This document shows positions 32,494 to 41,576 of a stretch of DNA of 64,000 nucleotides, piece by piece. Origin of the DNA: Ignavibacteria bacterium (GTDB lineage: Bacteria > Bacteroidota > Ignavibacteria > SZUA-365); assembly GCA_016720835.1 (NCBI GenBank), contig JADKJW010000007.1, positions 62,001-126,000 of the forward strand, written 5' to 3'. The position numbers and the translations under genes are program-made. The notes beneath the pieces were generated by a model, which ran no database searches, was not told the DNA's origin, and worked only from the letters and a program-made list of their open reading frames with translations. Within the stretch, counting starts at the first letter, position 1, and each line of letters starts with the position of its first letter.

Positions 32494-33846
32494 CACGAAA
32501 CACCGATCCCCGACGGTATTCGCGCGTTTGCCGCGCCGTGGCAGCGCTGGCGCTGCTGCTCGGCTGGATCCCATGCGCGTCGGCCCAGACGCCGCATGCC
32601 GAACTGCCTCCGTACGGAGATCTGATCTACGCGGAGGCCGCGCAACTTCCCGGGGATTCGGCCGGACTCTGCCGTCTGGACCTGTTCCTCCGCATCGCGC
32701 ACGACTACATCGTCTTCCATCGCAACGGGGATGCGCCGGGCGATTCCTCGTTCACGGGCGGCGTGGAGCTGTCGATCGACGTGTTCGACGCGCAGGGACA
32801 GACCGTCGAAACCGCCAACACGCGCAAGGTCGTCCGCGTCCCGAACTATCTCGCCACCGAATCGCGCGATGCCTGGCTGTTGCAGCAGCACACCTTCCGG
32901 CTGGCCCCGGGCCGCTACCGCGTCTCCGTGCTGGTCGACGACGGCAAGTCCACGCGACAGCGGTCCATCCAGCTGCCGGTGACGCTGAAATCCCTCACGG
33001 CGGGAACGCTCGCGCTCGGCTCCGTGCTGCCGCTCGAGGATTCCGTCGCGCGGGCGGACCATGCCTACCGCGTTTTCGCATTTGGCGCGAGCGTCCCCTA
33101 CGCGCGGCCGTCGCTGCTCGCCGTCTCCTGCTCCGCCGGCGCGGATGCGCAGTGGCGCTACGCGCTGACGAGAAACGATCCGCGCGCGCGGGACGACCGG
33201 TCGCCTCGTCCGCCATCGCGCCGATCGCGATGCTGGACAATGTCCTCCCGTCTCCTCGCATGCGCGACACCACCGCATTCGTGCTGGGCGACGGACAGGC
33301 CGGAGGCCGACTCGCGCTCTTCCGCATTCCCTTCGACACGCTGGAGGCCGGCCTGTACCGCCTCGTGCTTTTCGCGACCGAGAGCTCCGCGACCGACAGC
33401 ACCGTGGCCGAATTCCGCGTCTTCTGGAAGGACATGCCGCTCTCGCTCCGTGAGCCCGATTTCGCCGTGTCGGTCATGCGGTACATTCTGACGGAGGACG
33501 ACATTTCGGACCTGAACCGCGGCAGCGACGCGGAGCAGCTCGACAAGCTCAGCGCGTGGTGGCGCGCGAAGGATCCGACTCCGGGAGCGTCCGCAACGAG
33601 TTGATGGAGGAATACTTCCGCCGCGTCGACCAGGCCTACTTCGCCTACCGCACCCTGACGAATCAAAACGGAGCGCTGACCGTTCGGGGCAAGGTGCACA
33701 TCCTTTTCGGCATTCCGGAAGAGGTGGAACGGCTCCTGAAACCCGGCGAGCCCGCGCAGGAAATCTGGGACTATCCGTCCCTGAAAAAGACCTTCACCTT
33801 CGTCGACCGCGAACGCAACGGTAATTTCCGACTCCAGCGTCCGTAA
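32490..33846 (+). CDS. GWxTD-type secreted protein, two frameshifts
   Basis: Secreted protein that would have about 453 codons if two single-base losses are restored. A signal peptide (LALLLGWIPCASA, residues about 15-30) is followed by strand-rich domains and then a C-terminal domain. That domain has NELMEEYFRRVDQAYFAYRTL and GKVHILFGIPEEVERLL, the family pattern around the GWxTD motif. In this copy the motif itself reads GALTVRG. The first break is near 33181-33200, beside a run of CG pairs. The second is at 33583-33585, where GGG replaces an expected GGGG. Family members are known in Ignavibacteria, Acidobacteria and relatives; the function is unknown. The start overlaps the response regulator stop. 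Confidence 0.7.
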
Positions 33847-33899
33847 TCAACCGTCCGGGCGCGCGCCCGCGCGACCGATTTCTGCAGGAGACCAGCGAC

Positions 33900-34907
33900 A
33901 TGCTTCCCGTCATAGCTCTCTCGATCGGCGACATGTACGGCATCGGCCCCGAGGTGCTGATCAAGGCGTTCACGCGCTCCGACCTGTTCTCGGTCTGCCG
34001 GCCGGTGGTCTATGGTCCGGCTTCCGTGCTCGAATGGCATCGCGCGCGGCAGGGCGCGGCGGTGGAACTGCGCGCGATCGCCGAGGCCGCCGACGCGCCC
34101 GAAGGGTGTCTCGGCATCGTGGACGCGGGGGGCGCGTTCGATCCGGCCCGCGTCGGATCGATCGATGCCGATGCCGGGCGCACCTCCATCGACGCCATCG
34201 TCGCCGCGCTCGCCGCCGTGCGCGAAGGCGCGGCGGAAGCCCTCGTCACCGCCCCGGTATCGAAGGAAGCCATGGCCCTCGCGGGCAGTCCGTACAAGGG
34301 GCATACCGACATGCTCGCCGCGCTGTGCGGCGCCGGCGACGTGATCATGATTCTCGCCGGGAACACGATGAAGGTCGGTCTCGTCACCATCCACGTGCCG
34401 GTTCGCGAGGTCGGCGGCATGATCACGCGGGAACGCGTGCTCTCGACCATCCGTTCCGGCCACCGCGCCCTCACGCTCGATTTCGCGATCGCGAAGCCCC
34501 GTCTCGCCGTGCTCGCGCTGAATCCGCACGCGGGCGACGGCGGCCATATCGGCCACGAGGAGGAGGATGCCGTGATCCCCGCGCTCCGCGACGCCCGCGA
34601 CGAGGGCATCCGCGCGGAAGGTCCCTTCGCGGCGGACGGCTTTTTCTCCGCGCACAACCGCGAACTGTACGACATGATCATCGCGATGTACCACGACCAG
34701 GGGCTGATTCCCTTCAAGATGCAGGCCGGCGGCAGGGGAGTGAACATCAGTTCCGGACTGCCGATCGTGCGCACGTCGCCCGATCACGGCACGGCGTTCG
34801 ACATCGCCGGCAAGGGCGTCGCCAGCGCCGAGAGCATGAAGGAGGCCATCCTCACCGCGCGCACCATCGCGATGAACCGCCGCGCGGCGCGGGGCGGCGC
34901 GGCATGA
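33900..34907 (+). CDS. pdxA: 4-hydroxythreonine-4-phosphate dehydrogenase
   Basis: Cytoplasmic NAD-dependent enzyme of 335 residues in pyridoxal phosphate synthesis. It oxidises 4-hydroxythreonine-4-phosphate. The N-terminus GDMYGIGPEV replaces the common GDPAGIGPE. TAPVSKEA near residue 116 and the metal histidines in KGHTDM near 135, NPHAGDGG near 210 and MYHDQG near 264 are all present, as is RTSPDHGTAFDIAGKG near 297. The end overlaps the ftsE start by four bases. The usual pyridoxal neighbours are absent, so this looks like an isolated biosynthetic gene in a mixed operon. Confidence 0.95.
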   Translation: MLPVIALSIGDMYGIGPEVLIKAFTRSDLFSVCRPVVYGPASVLEWHRARQGAAVELRAIAEAADAPEGCLGIVDAGGAFDPARVGSIDADAGRTSIDAIVAALAAVREGAAEALVTAPVSKEAMALAGSPYKGHTDMLAALCGAGDVIMILAGNTMKVGLVTIHVPVREVGGMITRERVLSTIRSGHRALTLDFAIAKPRLAVLALNPHAGDGGHIGHEEEDAVIPALRDARDEGIRAEGPFAADGFFSAHNRELYDMIIAMYHDQGLIPFKMQAGGRGVNISSGLPIVRTSPDHGTAFDIAGKGVASAESMKEAILTARTIAMNRRAARGGAA

Positions 34908-35560
34908 TCGAGTTTCACAACGTCCGTCTCTCCTTCGGCGAACAGCTCGTGCTCGACCGCGCGAACCTGATGATTTCCGAAGGCGAGTTCGTGTACGTGA
35001 TCGGCGACACCGGCATCGGCAAGAGCACCTTCCTGCGGCTGATCTACATGGACATCATGCCGACCTTCGGGCACGTGCGCGTCGGCGGCTACGATTCGTC
35101 CACCGTGCGCAGGCACCACGTGCCGTACCTGCGCCGGAGCATCGGCGTCGTGTTCCAGGATTACCGCCTGCTCGAGGACCGCAGCGTGGCGGAGAACGTC
35201 GCCTTCGCGCTGCACGTCACGGGCGCCAAGCGGCAGATGATCGCGAGCCGCGTCCACAAGGCGCTCAGCGAGGTGGGTCTCTCGTCCAAGGAACATGCCA
35301 TGCCCGCCGATCTCTCCGGCGGCGAGAAGCAGCGCGTCGCCATCGCCCGCGCGCTCGTGAACGATCCGGTCATCCTCCTCGCGGACGAACCGACGGGCAA
35401 CCTCGATCCGAACTCCTCGCGCGACATTCTCGCGATCTTCGAGAAGGTGAACAAGCGCGGCACGGCCTGCATCATCGCCACGCACGACTACAGCCTCCTC
35501 GTGCAGCGGCCCGGCCGCGTGATCAAGATCCAGAACCGGAATTTCTACGACGTCGTCTGA
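34904..35560 (+). CDS. ftsE: FtsE-like ABC ATPase
   Basis: ABC ATPase of 218 residues, the nucleotide-binding part of a divisome-type transporter that controls septal peptidoglycan hydrolases. Walker A is GDTGIGKST near residue 34. The Q-loop is in VVFQDYRLLEDRSVAENV, typical of FtsE. The signature is LSGGEKQR near 138 and Walker B is LLADEPTGNLD. FtsX, its membrane partner, is not adjacent here; in this phylum the two are often separate. Start and pdxA stop overlap as ATGA. Confidence 0.85.
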   Translation: MIEFHNVRLSFGEQLVLDRANLMISEGEFVYVIGDTGIGKSTFLRLIYMDIMPTFGHVRVGGYDSSTVRRHHVPYLRRSIGVVFQDYRLLEDRSVAENVAFALHVTGAKRQMIASRVHKALSEVGLSSKEHAMPADLSGGEKQRVAIARALVNDPVILLADEPTGNLDPNSSRDILAIFEKVNKRGTACIIATHDYSLLVQRPGRVIKIQNRNFYDVV

Positions 35561-35588
35561 TGCGCAGCACCCGCCGACGCAACCGCGC

Positions 35589-37316
35589 ATGAGCCTTCCC
35601 GTCCACTGCCTCCAGATTCCCGACGCCGAGTTCGTCGTCTGCGATGTCGAAACGACGGGCCTCAGCCACGAGCACCACCGCATCACCGAGATCGCGCTCG
35701 TCAAGGTGGTGGACGGCGAGATTGTCGACCGCTACCAGTCGCTCGTGAATCCGAAGCAGTTCATCCCGCGCGAAATCACCGCGCTGACCGGCATCACGAA
35801 CGAGATGGTGTACGATGCGCCGACCGCCGAGGAGGTGCTGCCCGCCGTGAAGCGCTTCGTCGGCGAGGCCGTCTTCGTCGGGCACAACGCGCGCTTCGAC
35901 CGTTCCTTCGTCGACGCCACGCTGCGCCGCATCGGCGACGAGCCCCTGATGGTGCCCAGCCTCTGCACGGCGCGGCTCGCGCGGCGGCTCACCCCGACGC
36001 TCGCGCGCAAATCGCTCGGCAGCATCGCCGCGCACCTCGGCATCCGCAACCCGCGCGCGCATCGCGCCGGGGGCGACGCCGAAACCACCGCGCGCGTGTT
36101 CCTGCAGTTCGTGCAGACGCTCGCCGAGGAGTTCGACGTGCTCGACGTGGCCGAACTGATCAGCTTCCAGAACAAACCCGTCTACCGCGTCACGTCGCCG
36201 CCGAAAAATTTCCCCGCCCTCAAGCCGGCGCTCGATGCGCTTCCGCACGACCCGGGCGTGTATTTTTTCCGCGACAAGCGCAAGCACATCGTCTACATCG
36301 GCAAGGCGCGCGACCTGCACGACCGCGTGCACTCCTACTTCCGGCATAATATCGGGCATACCGAGAAGATCCAGCGACTCTCGAAGGCCGTCGCGTCCAT
36401 CGAGTGGGAGAGCACCGAAACCGAACTCTCGGCGCTGCTCGCCGAAGCGCGCGCCATCCGGCGCCACCAGCCGCGCTTCAACACGATGCTCAAGACCATG
36501 CGGTCGTACCCCTTCATCCGCATCGACCGGGACGATCCGTACCCGACCATCCGCTGGACCTACGACATCGAGGACGACCGCGCCGAGTACTTCGGGCCGT
36601 TCAGCAGCCGCTTCGCCGTGGAGCGGACCCTCGAAATCATCGAGCGGCTCTTCCTCGTCCGCGAATGCGACGGACGCCTCAAACCCAGCGCCTCCGCCGC
36701 GCCCTGCCTGTACTACGAGATCAAGCGTTGCGGCGCGCCCTGCGCCCTCCTGCAATCGCACGCGGAATACCTCGACGAAATCCGCCGCGTCGGCCAGTTC
36801 CTGCACGGCAGGCACGACGACGTGCTGGACGGCCTCCGCGCGGCGATGGAAGCGAAGGCCGAGGCCATGGACTTCGAGGGCGCGGCCGTCGTGCGCGACC
36901 GCCTGCAGACGCTCGAGCGCGTCGTGCGCCAGCAACGCGTGATGACGCGCTCCATCCGCGAACAGAACCTCGTCATCGTCACCCTTGCGAAACGCACCAA
37001 CGTGGAACTGCACTGCATCAAGGGCGGCATGCTCGCGAAACAGCAGCTCGTCGACCAGAAGTCCATCCCCCGTGTGGCGTTGCGCGCGCTCCTCACGGAG
37101 GTCTTCGGCGGACAGCAGCCGGAGCTGTTTCAGAGCAGCACCGAGGACATCAATGAAATGCGCATCATCGCCTCCTGGTGCCTCACGCGGCGCGACGAAT
37201 CCTCGGTGGTGGAAGTCGACCAGCATGCCGGTATCCCCTCGCTGCTGGACGCGGTCGTCGCCGCCGTCCGCGATGCCGGGCGGGCAGCCCCTGTGCAGGA
37301 AACCGCGGCGAGCTGA
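35589..37316 (+). CDS. DnaQ exonuclease-UvrC/Cho nuclease fusion
   Basis: Two-part DNA nuclease of 575 residues. The N-terminal 190 residues are a DnaQ-type 3'-5' exonuclease with VCDVETTGL near 17, VGHNARFDRSF near 97 and HRAGGDAETT near 158. The C-terminal half is like the N-half of UvrC (as in Cho). Its GIY-YIG core is DPGVYFF and IVYIGKARDLHDRVHSYF at about 219-253. The UvrC cysteine region CLYYEIKRCGAPC is near 377, and a UVR-type helix AEAMDFEGAAVVRDRL is near 424. The second UvrC nuclease domain and the HhH end are absent. Such fusions occur in Bacteroidota and Actinobacteria and probably act in repair. The gene starts 28 bp after ftsE. Confidence 0.9.
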   Translation: MSLPVHCLQIPDAEFVVCDVETTGLSHEHHRITEIALVKVVDGEIVDRYQSLVNPKQFIPREITALTGITNEMVYDAPTAEEVLPAVKRFVGEAVFVGHNARFDRSFVDATLRRIGDEPLMVPSLCTARLARRLTPTLARKSLGSIAAHLGIRNPRAHRAGGDAETTARVFLQFVQTLAEEFDVLDVAELISFQNKPVYRVTSPPKNFPALKPALDALPHDPGVYFFRDKRKHIVYIGKARDLHDRVHSYFRHNIGHTEKIQRLSKAVASIEWESTETELSALLAEARAIRRHQPRFNTMLKTMRSYPFIRIDRDDPYPTIRWTYDIEDDRAEYFGPFSSRFAVERTLEIIERLFLVRECDGRLKPSASAAPCLYYEIKRCGAPCALLQSHAEYLDEIRRVGQFLHGRHDDVLDGLRAAMEAKAEAMDFEGAAVVRDRLQTLERVVRQQRVMTRSIREQNLVIVTLAKRTNVELHCIKGGMLAKQQLVDQKSIPRVALRALLTEVFGGQQPELFQSSTEDINEMRIIASWCLTRRDESSVVEVDQHAGIPSLLDAVVAAVRDAGRAAPVQETAAS

Positions 37317-37320
37317 ACGA

Positions 37321-37352
37321 GACACGGGGACACGGAGACACGGAGAATCGGA
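37321..37352 (+). repeat. 8-bp tandem repeat, about four copies
   Basis: Units GACACGGG, GACACGGA, GACACGGA and GAATCGGA run directly after the stop codon of the nuclease fusion. The wording is that of the 16-bp arrays at 4327 and 10022. Confidence 0.85.
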
Positions 37353-37366
37353 GAGGCCGTTGTTTC

Positions 37367-37424
37367 TTTGTCAGTCCGAGCGAAGCCGAGGACCCTTTGT
37401 CAGTCCGAGCGGAGTCGAGGACGG
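37367..37424 (+). repeat. 29-bp direct repeat, two copies
   Basis: Two 29-bp units start at 37367 and 37396 (TTTGTCAGTCCGAGCG and onward), differing at a few positions. Similar wording stands near the patatin gene at 4451. Confidence 0.8.
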
Positions 37425-37532
37425 GCGTGATGGTGTTTTGTGTCCGAGTATTGTGTACATTCGCGCATTATTCCCCCGCCGAACATAGCTTTTTCGTCGG
37501 AAGAAGGATACACGGGTAACCGGAGATGCATC

Positions 37533-37853
37533 GTGGATGAAAGCTACGATTGGCCGCTGAGTGACACCGAATCCGTCACGTTTCTGATTCACGACCCTGA
37601 GACAACGTGGCATCGCCTGCCGGGCGTCTATATATTCGCCTTCCAACGCGGGGATCGCTGGTGTGCCGTGTACGTCGGAAGGACGGATGAATTCTCCACA
37701 AGGATCACGAACCGTGAACACTGGCAGGCTGCCGCCCTTCTCGGAGCCACGCATATTCATGCACAACTAGAGGTCGTGGAATCGGTTCGGGAAGCCATCA
37801 GCGGACGCCTGATCGAACACCATCAGCCGCCGCTGAACGCCTCTCTCGGCTAG
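37533..37853 (+). CDS. Small GIY-YIG-like protein
   Basis: Soluble protein of about 106 residues. The GIY-like strand is LPGVYIFAF and the YIG-like strand is AVYVGRTDEFSTRI, followed by NREHWQAAALLGATHIHA and a final E..LIEHHQPPLN. This is a recognisable family of short GIY-YIG-domain proteins; VGR replaces IGK in the second motif. The start is uncertain. The GTG at 37533 with CGGAG upstream gives a protein that begins close to the domain, while an ATG at 37440 in the same frame would add 31 residues that read like spacer. It is flanked by repeats on both sides. Confidence 0.65.
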   Translation: MDESYDWPLSDTESVTFLIHDPETTWHRLPGVYIFAFQRGDRWCAVYVGRTDEFSTRITNREHWQAAALLGATHIHAQLEVVESVREAISGRLIEHHQPPLNASLG

Positions 37854-37938
37854 AGCCGCGCCCGGCTGGCCTGGATCTCCGCTGACGCGCTCATTCACGC
37901 CACCGGGGGAAACCCTGCATCGCGTGTAAGGATTTTCC

Positions 37939-38010
37939 AGTACTCCAATACTCCAGTACTCCAATACTCCGGTACTCCAGTACTCCAGCACTCCAGCACT
38001 CCAGCACTCC
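37939..38010 (-). repeat. 8-bp tandem repeat, nine copies
   Basis: Nine 8-bp units from 37939 to 38010. AGTACTCC, AATACTCC and GGTACTCC alternate, then AGCACTCC repeats three times. On the minus strand the word is GGAGTACT, similar in its first half to GGAGACAC of the other arrays. It ends 11 bp before the stop codon of the Omp85-like gene. Confidence 0.9.
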
Positions 38011-38020
38011 ACAGCTCCGT

Positions 38021-39646
38021 TCAGAACGGTCGCGAGAAACGGAGCACGAAGTTCGCCTTCGACGGGTGATCCAGCCGCCAGGCCATGCCGATGCGGAAGT
38101 CGCCTTCCGCGCTGCCGATCGCGATGCCGGCATCGGACTTCCATGACTGCGAGGACAGCTCGTTGAACCCGTCGTTGAAGTTCGCGATCAGCGTGCCGTT
38201 GTCGGGCCCGTACGAGTATACGCGCTGCGGCGTGTTCGTGACGCCCGCATCGGTGAACAGGATGACGTTGAAGAAGGAGAGCGCGCTGGCAACCCAGCCG
38301 CGCGTGTCGTCGATCATCGCGGCGCGCAGGATGAACTCGGCGTTCACGAGCGCCGCGTGCGTGCCGGAGAATTCCTTGTACCGGTAGCCCGGCAGTGTGC
38401 TCACCCCGCCGAGATCCATCGAGCGCTGCACGGGGAGCGTGCCGTCGCTGGCGCCCGCGCGGAAGCGCAGGTTGAGGCTGAGGTAATCGTCGATCGGCTG
38501 GTAGCGACGGATGTCGAGAATCATCTGCGTGAAATCGAAATCGCCCTTCATGAACGCGCCGGCCTTTTCGATCGACAGCTGCGCGTCCCAGCCGCGCAGC
38601 GACGACGACGCGCTGGGCGTGTTGTTCGCGCCTGCCGTGAACACGAGGCTGTTCAGATTCCCGTCGTTGATCCTTCCCTGGGGCCGGAACACCTTGTCCC
38701 CGCCGAAGACCGACCAGTCCGTTGCATGATCCATGCTCTCGTACGTGTCGTGCACGTACCCGGCCGTGCCGCGCAGATTGACGCTCGACGGACCCTTGTA
38801 GTACCAGCCCGCCGTCGCGGAGAAGCCCTCGCGGCTGAAATAGTCCATGAAATCCTCGCGCGCGAAAAACGCCATGGCGGTGTTCTCCTCACGGTTGATC
38901 AGCCACTGGTCCTTCGAATCGGTGAAGCTGTGCCCCTCGCCGCCGATCTCGAGGATCATGTCGTCGAAGTAGAACGGCAGATACGCGCCGAGACTGTAGC
39001 GCCAGCGGTGATTTGCGAACGCATAGCCCAGGGAGCCGGTGCCCACCATCCTCGGCTTGCTGTGCCAGTACTGCCGCTTCGGCTGCGCAACGCCGATGTA
39101 CACGCCCTCGACGCGATTGTAGCGGAACACGCCCTCCTGCATGCGCGAATCGATGGGGAACAGGCCGGTGAAACTGCCGGGATACTTCTTGTAGAAATCC
39201 GGGCGGAACGCGAACTGCTCGTCCTCGGGCTCGATGTCGAAATTCTGCCATTCCTCCTCGAACCCCCAGTCGTCATCCGCGTCGTCGTCGAAACCCGACG
39301 CGAACACGTCGTCGGTCGTGGTGCTGTCGCCCGACCGCAGCCGCTCGTCCAGCATGGTCATGCGGTCTTCAAGCCGGTGCATCCGCCGCTCGAGTTTCCG
39401 GATGCTCCGCTCCGTGTCCGGGTTCTTTCCTGTCGACGCGGTGTCGAGCGTTTTCCGCAAATCGTATACCTGCGCCTTCAGGGTTTCGAGATCGCCTCTC
39501 AGCCGCAGCTGTTCGGCGGCGATGCTCGTGGATTTCTTCGCGCTGTCCGCCGTTGCCGGGGTCTCCGGCGTGGTCTGCGCGCGCAGGGCGCCCGCGCCGG
39601 TCGCCGCAAAAAGCATGACGATGAGTACTACGAACAATGGTCGCAT
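38021..39646 (-). CDS. Omp85-like outer-membrane barrel with coiled coil
   Basis: Outer-membrane protein of 541 residues. A signal peptide (MRPLFVVLIVMLFAATGAGALRAQ) is followed by a charged coiled-coil-like stretch (residues about 40-105: LRGDLETLKAQVYDLRK, RSIRKLERRMHRLEDRM) and an acidic linker. A beta-barrel with typical Omp85-superfamily wording follows (DLGGVSTLPGYRYKEFSG, NAEFILRAAM). It ends in FVLRFSRPF with the expected terminal phenylalanine. It has no POTRA domains, so it is not BamA; function unknown. It is the last gene of the minus-strand block, with 8-bp repeats just past its end. Confidence 0.75.
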   Translation of the reverse strand: MRPLFVVLIVMLFAATGAGALRAQTTPETPATADSAKKSTSIAAEQLRLRGDLETLKAQVYDLRKTLDTASTGKNPDTERSIRKLERRMHRLEDRMTMLDERLRSGDSTTTDDVFASGFDDDADDDWGFEEEWQNFDIEPEDEQFAFRPDFYKKYPGSFTGLFPIDSRMQEGVFRYNRVEGVYIGVAQPKRQYWHSKPRMVGTGSLGYAFANHRWRYSLGAYLPFYFDDMILEIGGEGHSFTDSKDQWLINREENTAMAFFAREDFMDYFSREGFSATAGWYYKGPSSVNLRGTAGYVHDTYESMDHATDWSVFGGDKVFRPQGRINDGNLNSLVFTAGANNTPSASSSLRGWDAQLSIEKAGAFMKGDFDFTQMILDIRRYQPIDDYLSLNLRFRAGASDGTLPVQRSMDLGGVSTLPGYRYKEFSGTHAALVNAEFILRAAMIDDTRGWVASALSFFNVILFTDAGVTNTPQRVYSYGPDNGTLIANFNDGFNELSSQSWKSDAGIAIGSAEGDFRIGMAWRLDHPSKANFVLRFSRPF

Positions 39647-39765
39647 GACGGTCCTCGTGATCGGTGAAGGGAGTCTCGCCTGTCCGCAGGCGGACGGGGA
39701 ACATGGAATCGCGGGAGTGTACGCGCGTCCGCCGAAAATGTTTCCGGAATCGGATTTTTGCGACC

Positions 39766-40596
39766 CTACTCCGGAAGGTACTCCAGTTTTGTCGTCGTGT
39801 TCTGCGAGATGTTCAGTTTGAAGGAACTGCTGTTCGGGTCCTGCACCACGGTGTCGCCCTTGTCGGTGATCGAGATCTCCACGAGCAGGCCCTCGGCGAG
39901 GTCGAAGTAGATCGTGCCGTTGACCGTGCCCTCGCCGGAAAGGCGGTAATCCTGGTCGCCGCGGCTGACCTTGCCGTTCGTTTCCTTGGTCCCGTCCATC
40001 ACGATTTCGAGACAGTCGCGCTTCTTCACCGGTTTCGTGGCCTTGACGTTGTAGCTCATCTTCCGGTTGGTGATGATCTGCGTGTCGCCCGTGCCGGCGG
40101 TGTCGTCCGACAGCTTCTCCCAGGTGGATCCGGTTTTCAGCTTCTCGATGTCGAGCTTCGGAAACAACCCGGTGAAGCCGCCCATCACCTGCGCCATCTC
40201 ACCCGTCTGCTCGCCCATGTCGGGGATCGAATCGCGGTCCACCACCTTGCCGTTCGGCTGCATGGTGAAGCCGAAGACCTTCCCCTTCAATTCCCCGCCG
40301 GTCGTTTCCGATCCCTGCGCGGTTTCGGCGAGAATCAGGGCGTTCTCGATCGTGACGCTCGCGTGCATGTCCCCGTTCTCAAGCACCTTGTCGACCACCA
40401 TGCTCACCTTCACCGTGCCGTCGACGGAGACGTTCATGGTCTGTCCCATGGCTTCCTGGACTTGCTCCTGCTTCAGCTCCAGCGAGTACTTGTACGGGGT
40501 GTTCGGCTTGAATTTGTACAGAGCCTGCTGTGCGGACGCGGCGCAGAAGGGAATGACGACAACCGCGATGAGCAGGGTGATGGCATGGCGTTTCAT
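39766..40596 (-). CDS. Secreted protein, DUF6263-like, copy A
   Basis: Periplasmic or surface protein of 276 residues. A signal peptide (MKRHAITLLIAVVVIPFCAASA) is followed by strand-rich sequence with YKFKPNTPYKYSLELKQ, VQEAMGQTMNVSVDG and IYFDLAEGLLVEIS. It is closely similar in layout and exactly equal in length to the next gene, and resembles the third. The wording recalls the DUF6263 family, but I could not test this. A GGAGA site precedes the ATG. The spacing to copy B is 40 bp, so they are probably co-transcribed. Function unknown. Confidence 0.65.
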   Translation of the reverse strand: MKRHAITLLIAVVVIPFCAASAQQALYKFKPNTPYKYSLELKQEQVQEAMGQTMNVSVDGTVKVSMVVDKVLENGDMHASVTIENALILAETAQGSETTGGELKGKVFGFTMQPNGKVVDRDSIPDMGEQTGEMAQVMGGFTGLFPKLDIEKLKTGSTWEKLSDDTAGTGDTQIITNRKMSYNVKATKPVKKRDCLEIVMDGTKETNGKVSRGDQDYRLSGEGTVNGTIYFDLAEGLLVEISITDKGDTVVQDPNSSSFKLNISQNTTTKLEYLPE

Positions 40597-40636
40597 GCTG
40601 GTCTCCAATGAAAGGAAGTGAAGGAGTGAAGCGGAT

Positions 40637-41467
40637 TTATTCCGGAAGGTACACGGTGGACGAAGTGCCGGTGGAGGTGGACGTGCCGCTGAAAGTTTCG
40701 GACGTCCCGTCGCCGCCGTAACGCATGTCCTGGCTGATTTTCGATGTCATCTCCACGAGCAGGCCGGCGGCCGCGTCGAAGTACAGCACGCCGCTCTGCG
40801 TGCCCTCGATCTCCATCGCGAGGCTCATGCCGCCCTGTTCCATGACTCCGTTCACCGAATTGGTCCCGGTGAAGGCGATTTCGAGGCAGTCGCGGCCGCG
40901 CACGGATGTGCGCCCCTTCACGGTGTACGTGTTGCGCCTCGCGACGACCATCGGGACGGACGCCGTGCCTGTGGTATCGCTGCCGGCATCAACCCACGAC
41001 GAGCCGTCGGCCAGCACGGCGCCCTCGAACGAGGGAAGAAGACTCCCCACTGACCCGGCCATCTGCATCAGCCCGGCCGGAATGCCGCTCTCATCGGACG
41101 AGTCGCGGCCCACGATCTTTCCGTCACGCCGCATCGTATACCCGAAACTTTTCCCCTCGGCCTCCTTGCCGGCGGTCTGGGAACCCATCGGACTGTCTAT
41201 CTGCGTGAGCGCGCTGTCGATGGTCTGCCGCACATGCAGCGTGCCGTTCGGGTACACCGAGTCCGCGACGAGGCGGACGACGGTGCGCGAATCCACCTTC
41301 ATGTCAATGGATTGCCCCATGATCTCCTGGAGCATGTCCATCTTCATTTCCGTCACGTACCGGTAGGCCTTCCTGGGCACGAGGGTGTACGGTCCCTCCT
41401 GAGCCGACGCGATGCCGGTCGAGAGAAGCAGCAGAACAACGAGGCGGGGAAGAGATGCACGGTGCAT
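40637..41467 (-). CDS. Secreted protein, DUF6263-like, copy B
   Basis: Protein of 276 residues, the same length as copy A. A signal peptide (LPRLVVLLLLSTGIASA) is followed by YTLVPRKAYRYVTEMKM, LQEIMGQSIDMKVDSRT and LYFDAAAGLLVEMT, and it ends in YLPE as does copy A. The middle region (SLLPSFEGAVLADGSSW) aligns with FPKLDIEKLKTGSTW of copy A. Polar linkers rich in glycine, serine and threonine lie near the C-terminus. Function unknown. It is the middle member of the three-gene cluster. Confidence 0.65.
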   Translation of the reverse strand: MHRASLPRLVVLLLLSTGIASAQEGPYTLVPRKAYRYVTEMKMDMLQEIMGQSIDMKVDSRTVVRLVADSVYPNGTLHVRQTIDSALTQIDSPMGSQTAGKEAEGKSFGYTMRRDGKIVGRDSSDESGIPAGLMQMAGSVGSLLPSFEGAVLADGSSWVDAGSDTTGTASVPMVVARRNTYTVKGRTSVRGRDCLEIAFTGTNSVNGVMEQGGMSLAMEIEGTQSGVLYFDAAAGLLVEMTSKISQDMRYGGDGTSETFSGTSTSTGTSSTVYLPE

Positions 41468-41576
41468 GGAAGATTCCTTGGCGCTTTGAAACGATGGTGT
41501 CGGAACGGGATGGGAGTTGAACGGGATGGTCCGAGGTTGCGGTCTTCACCGGAAGCTCCGCAGTGTCATCCCTCGA

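Noticed and set aside
37440..37532. Longer start for the small GIY-YIG protein at ATG 37440
   Set aside because: The extra 31 residues read like spacer sequence and the GTG at 37533 has a better ribosome-binding site. Left as an alternative.
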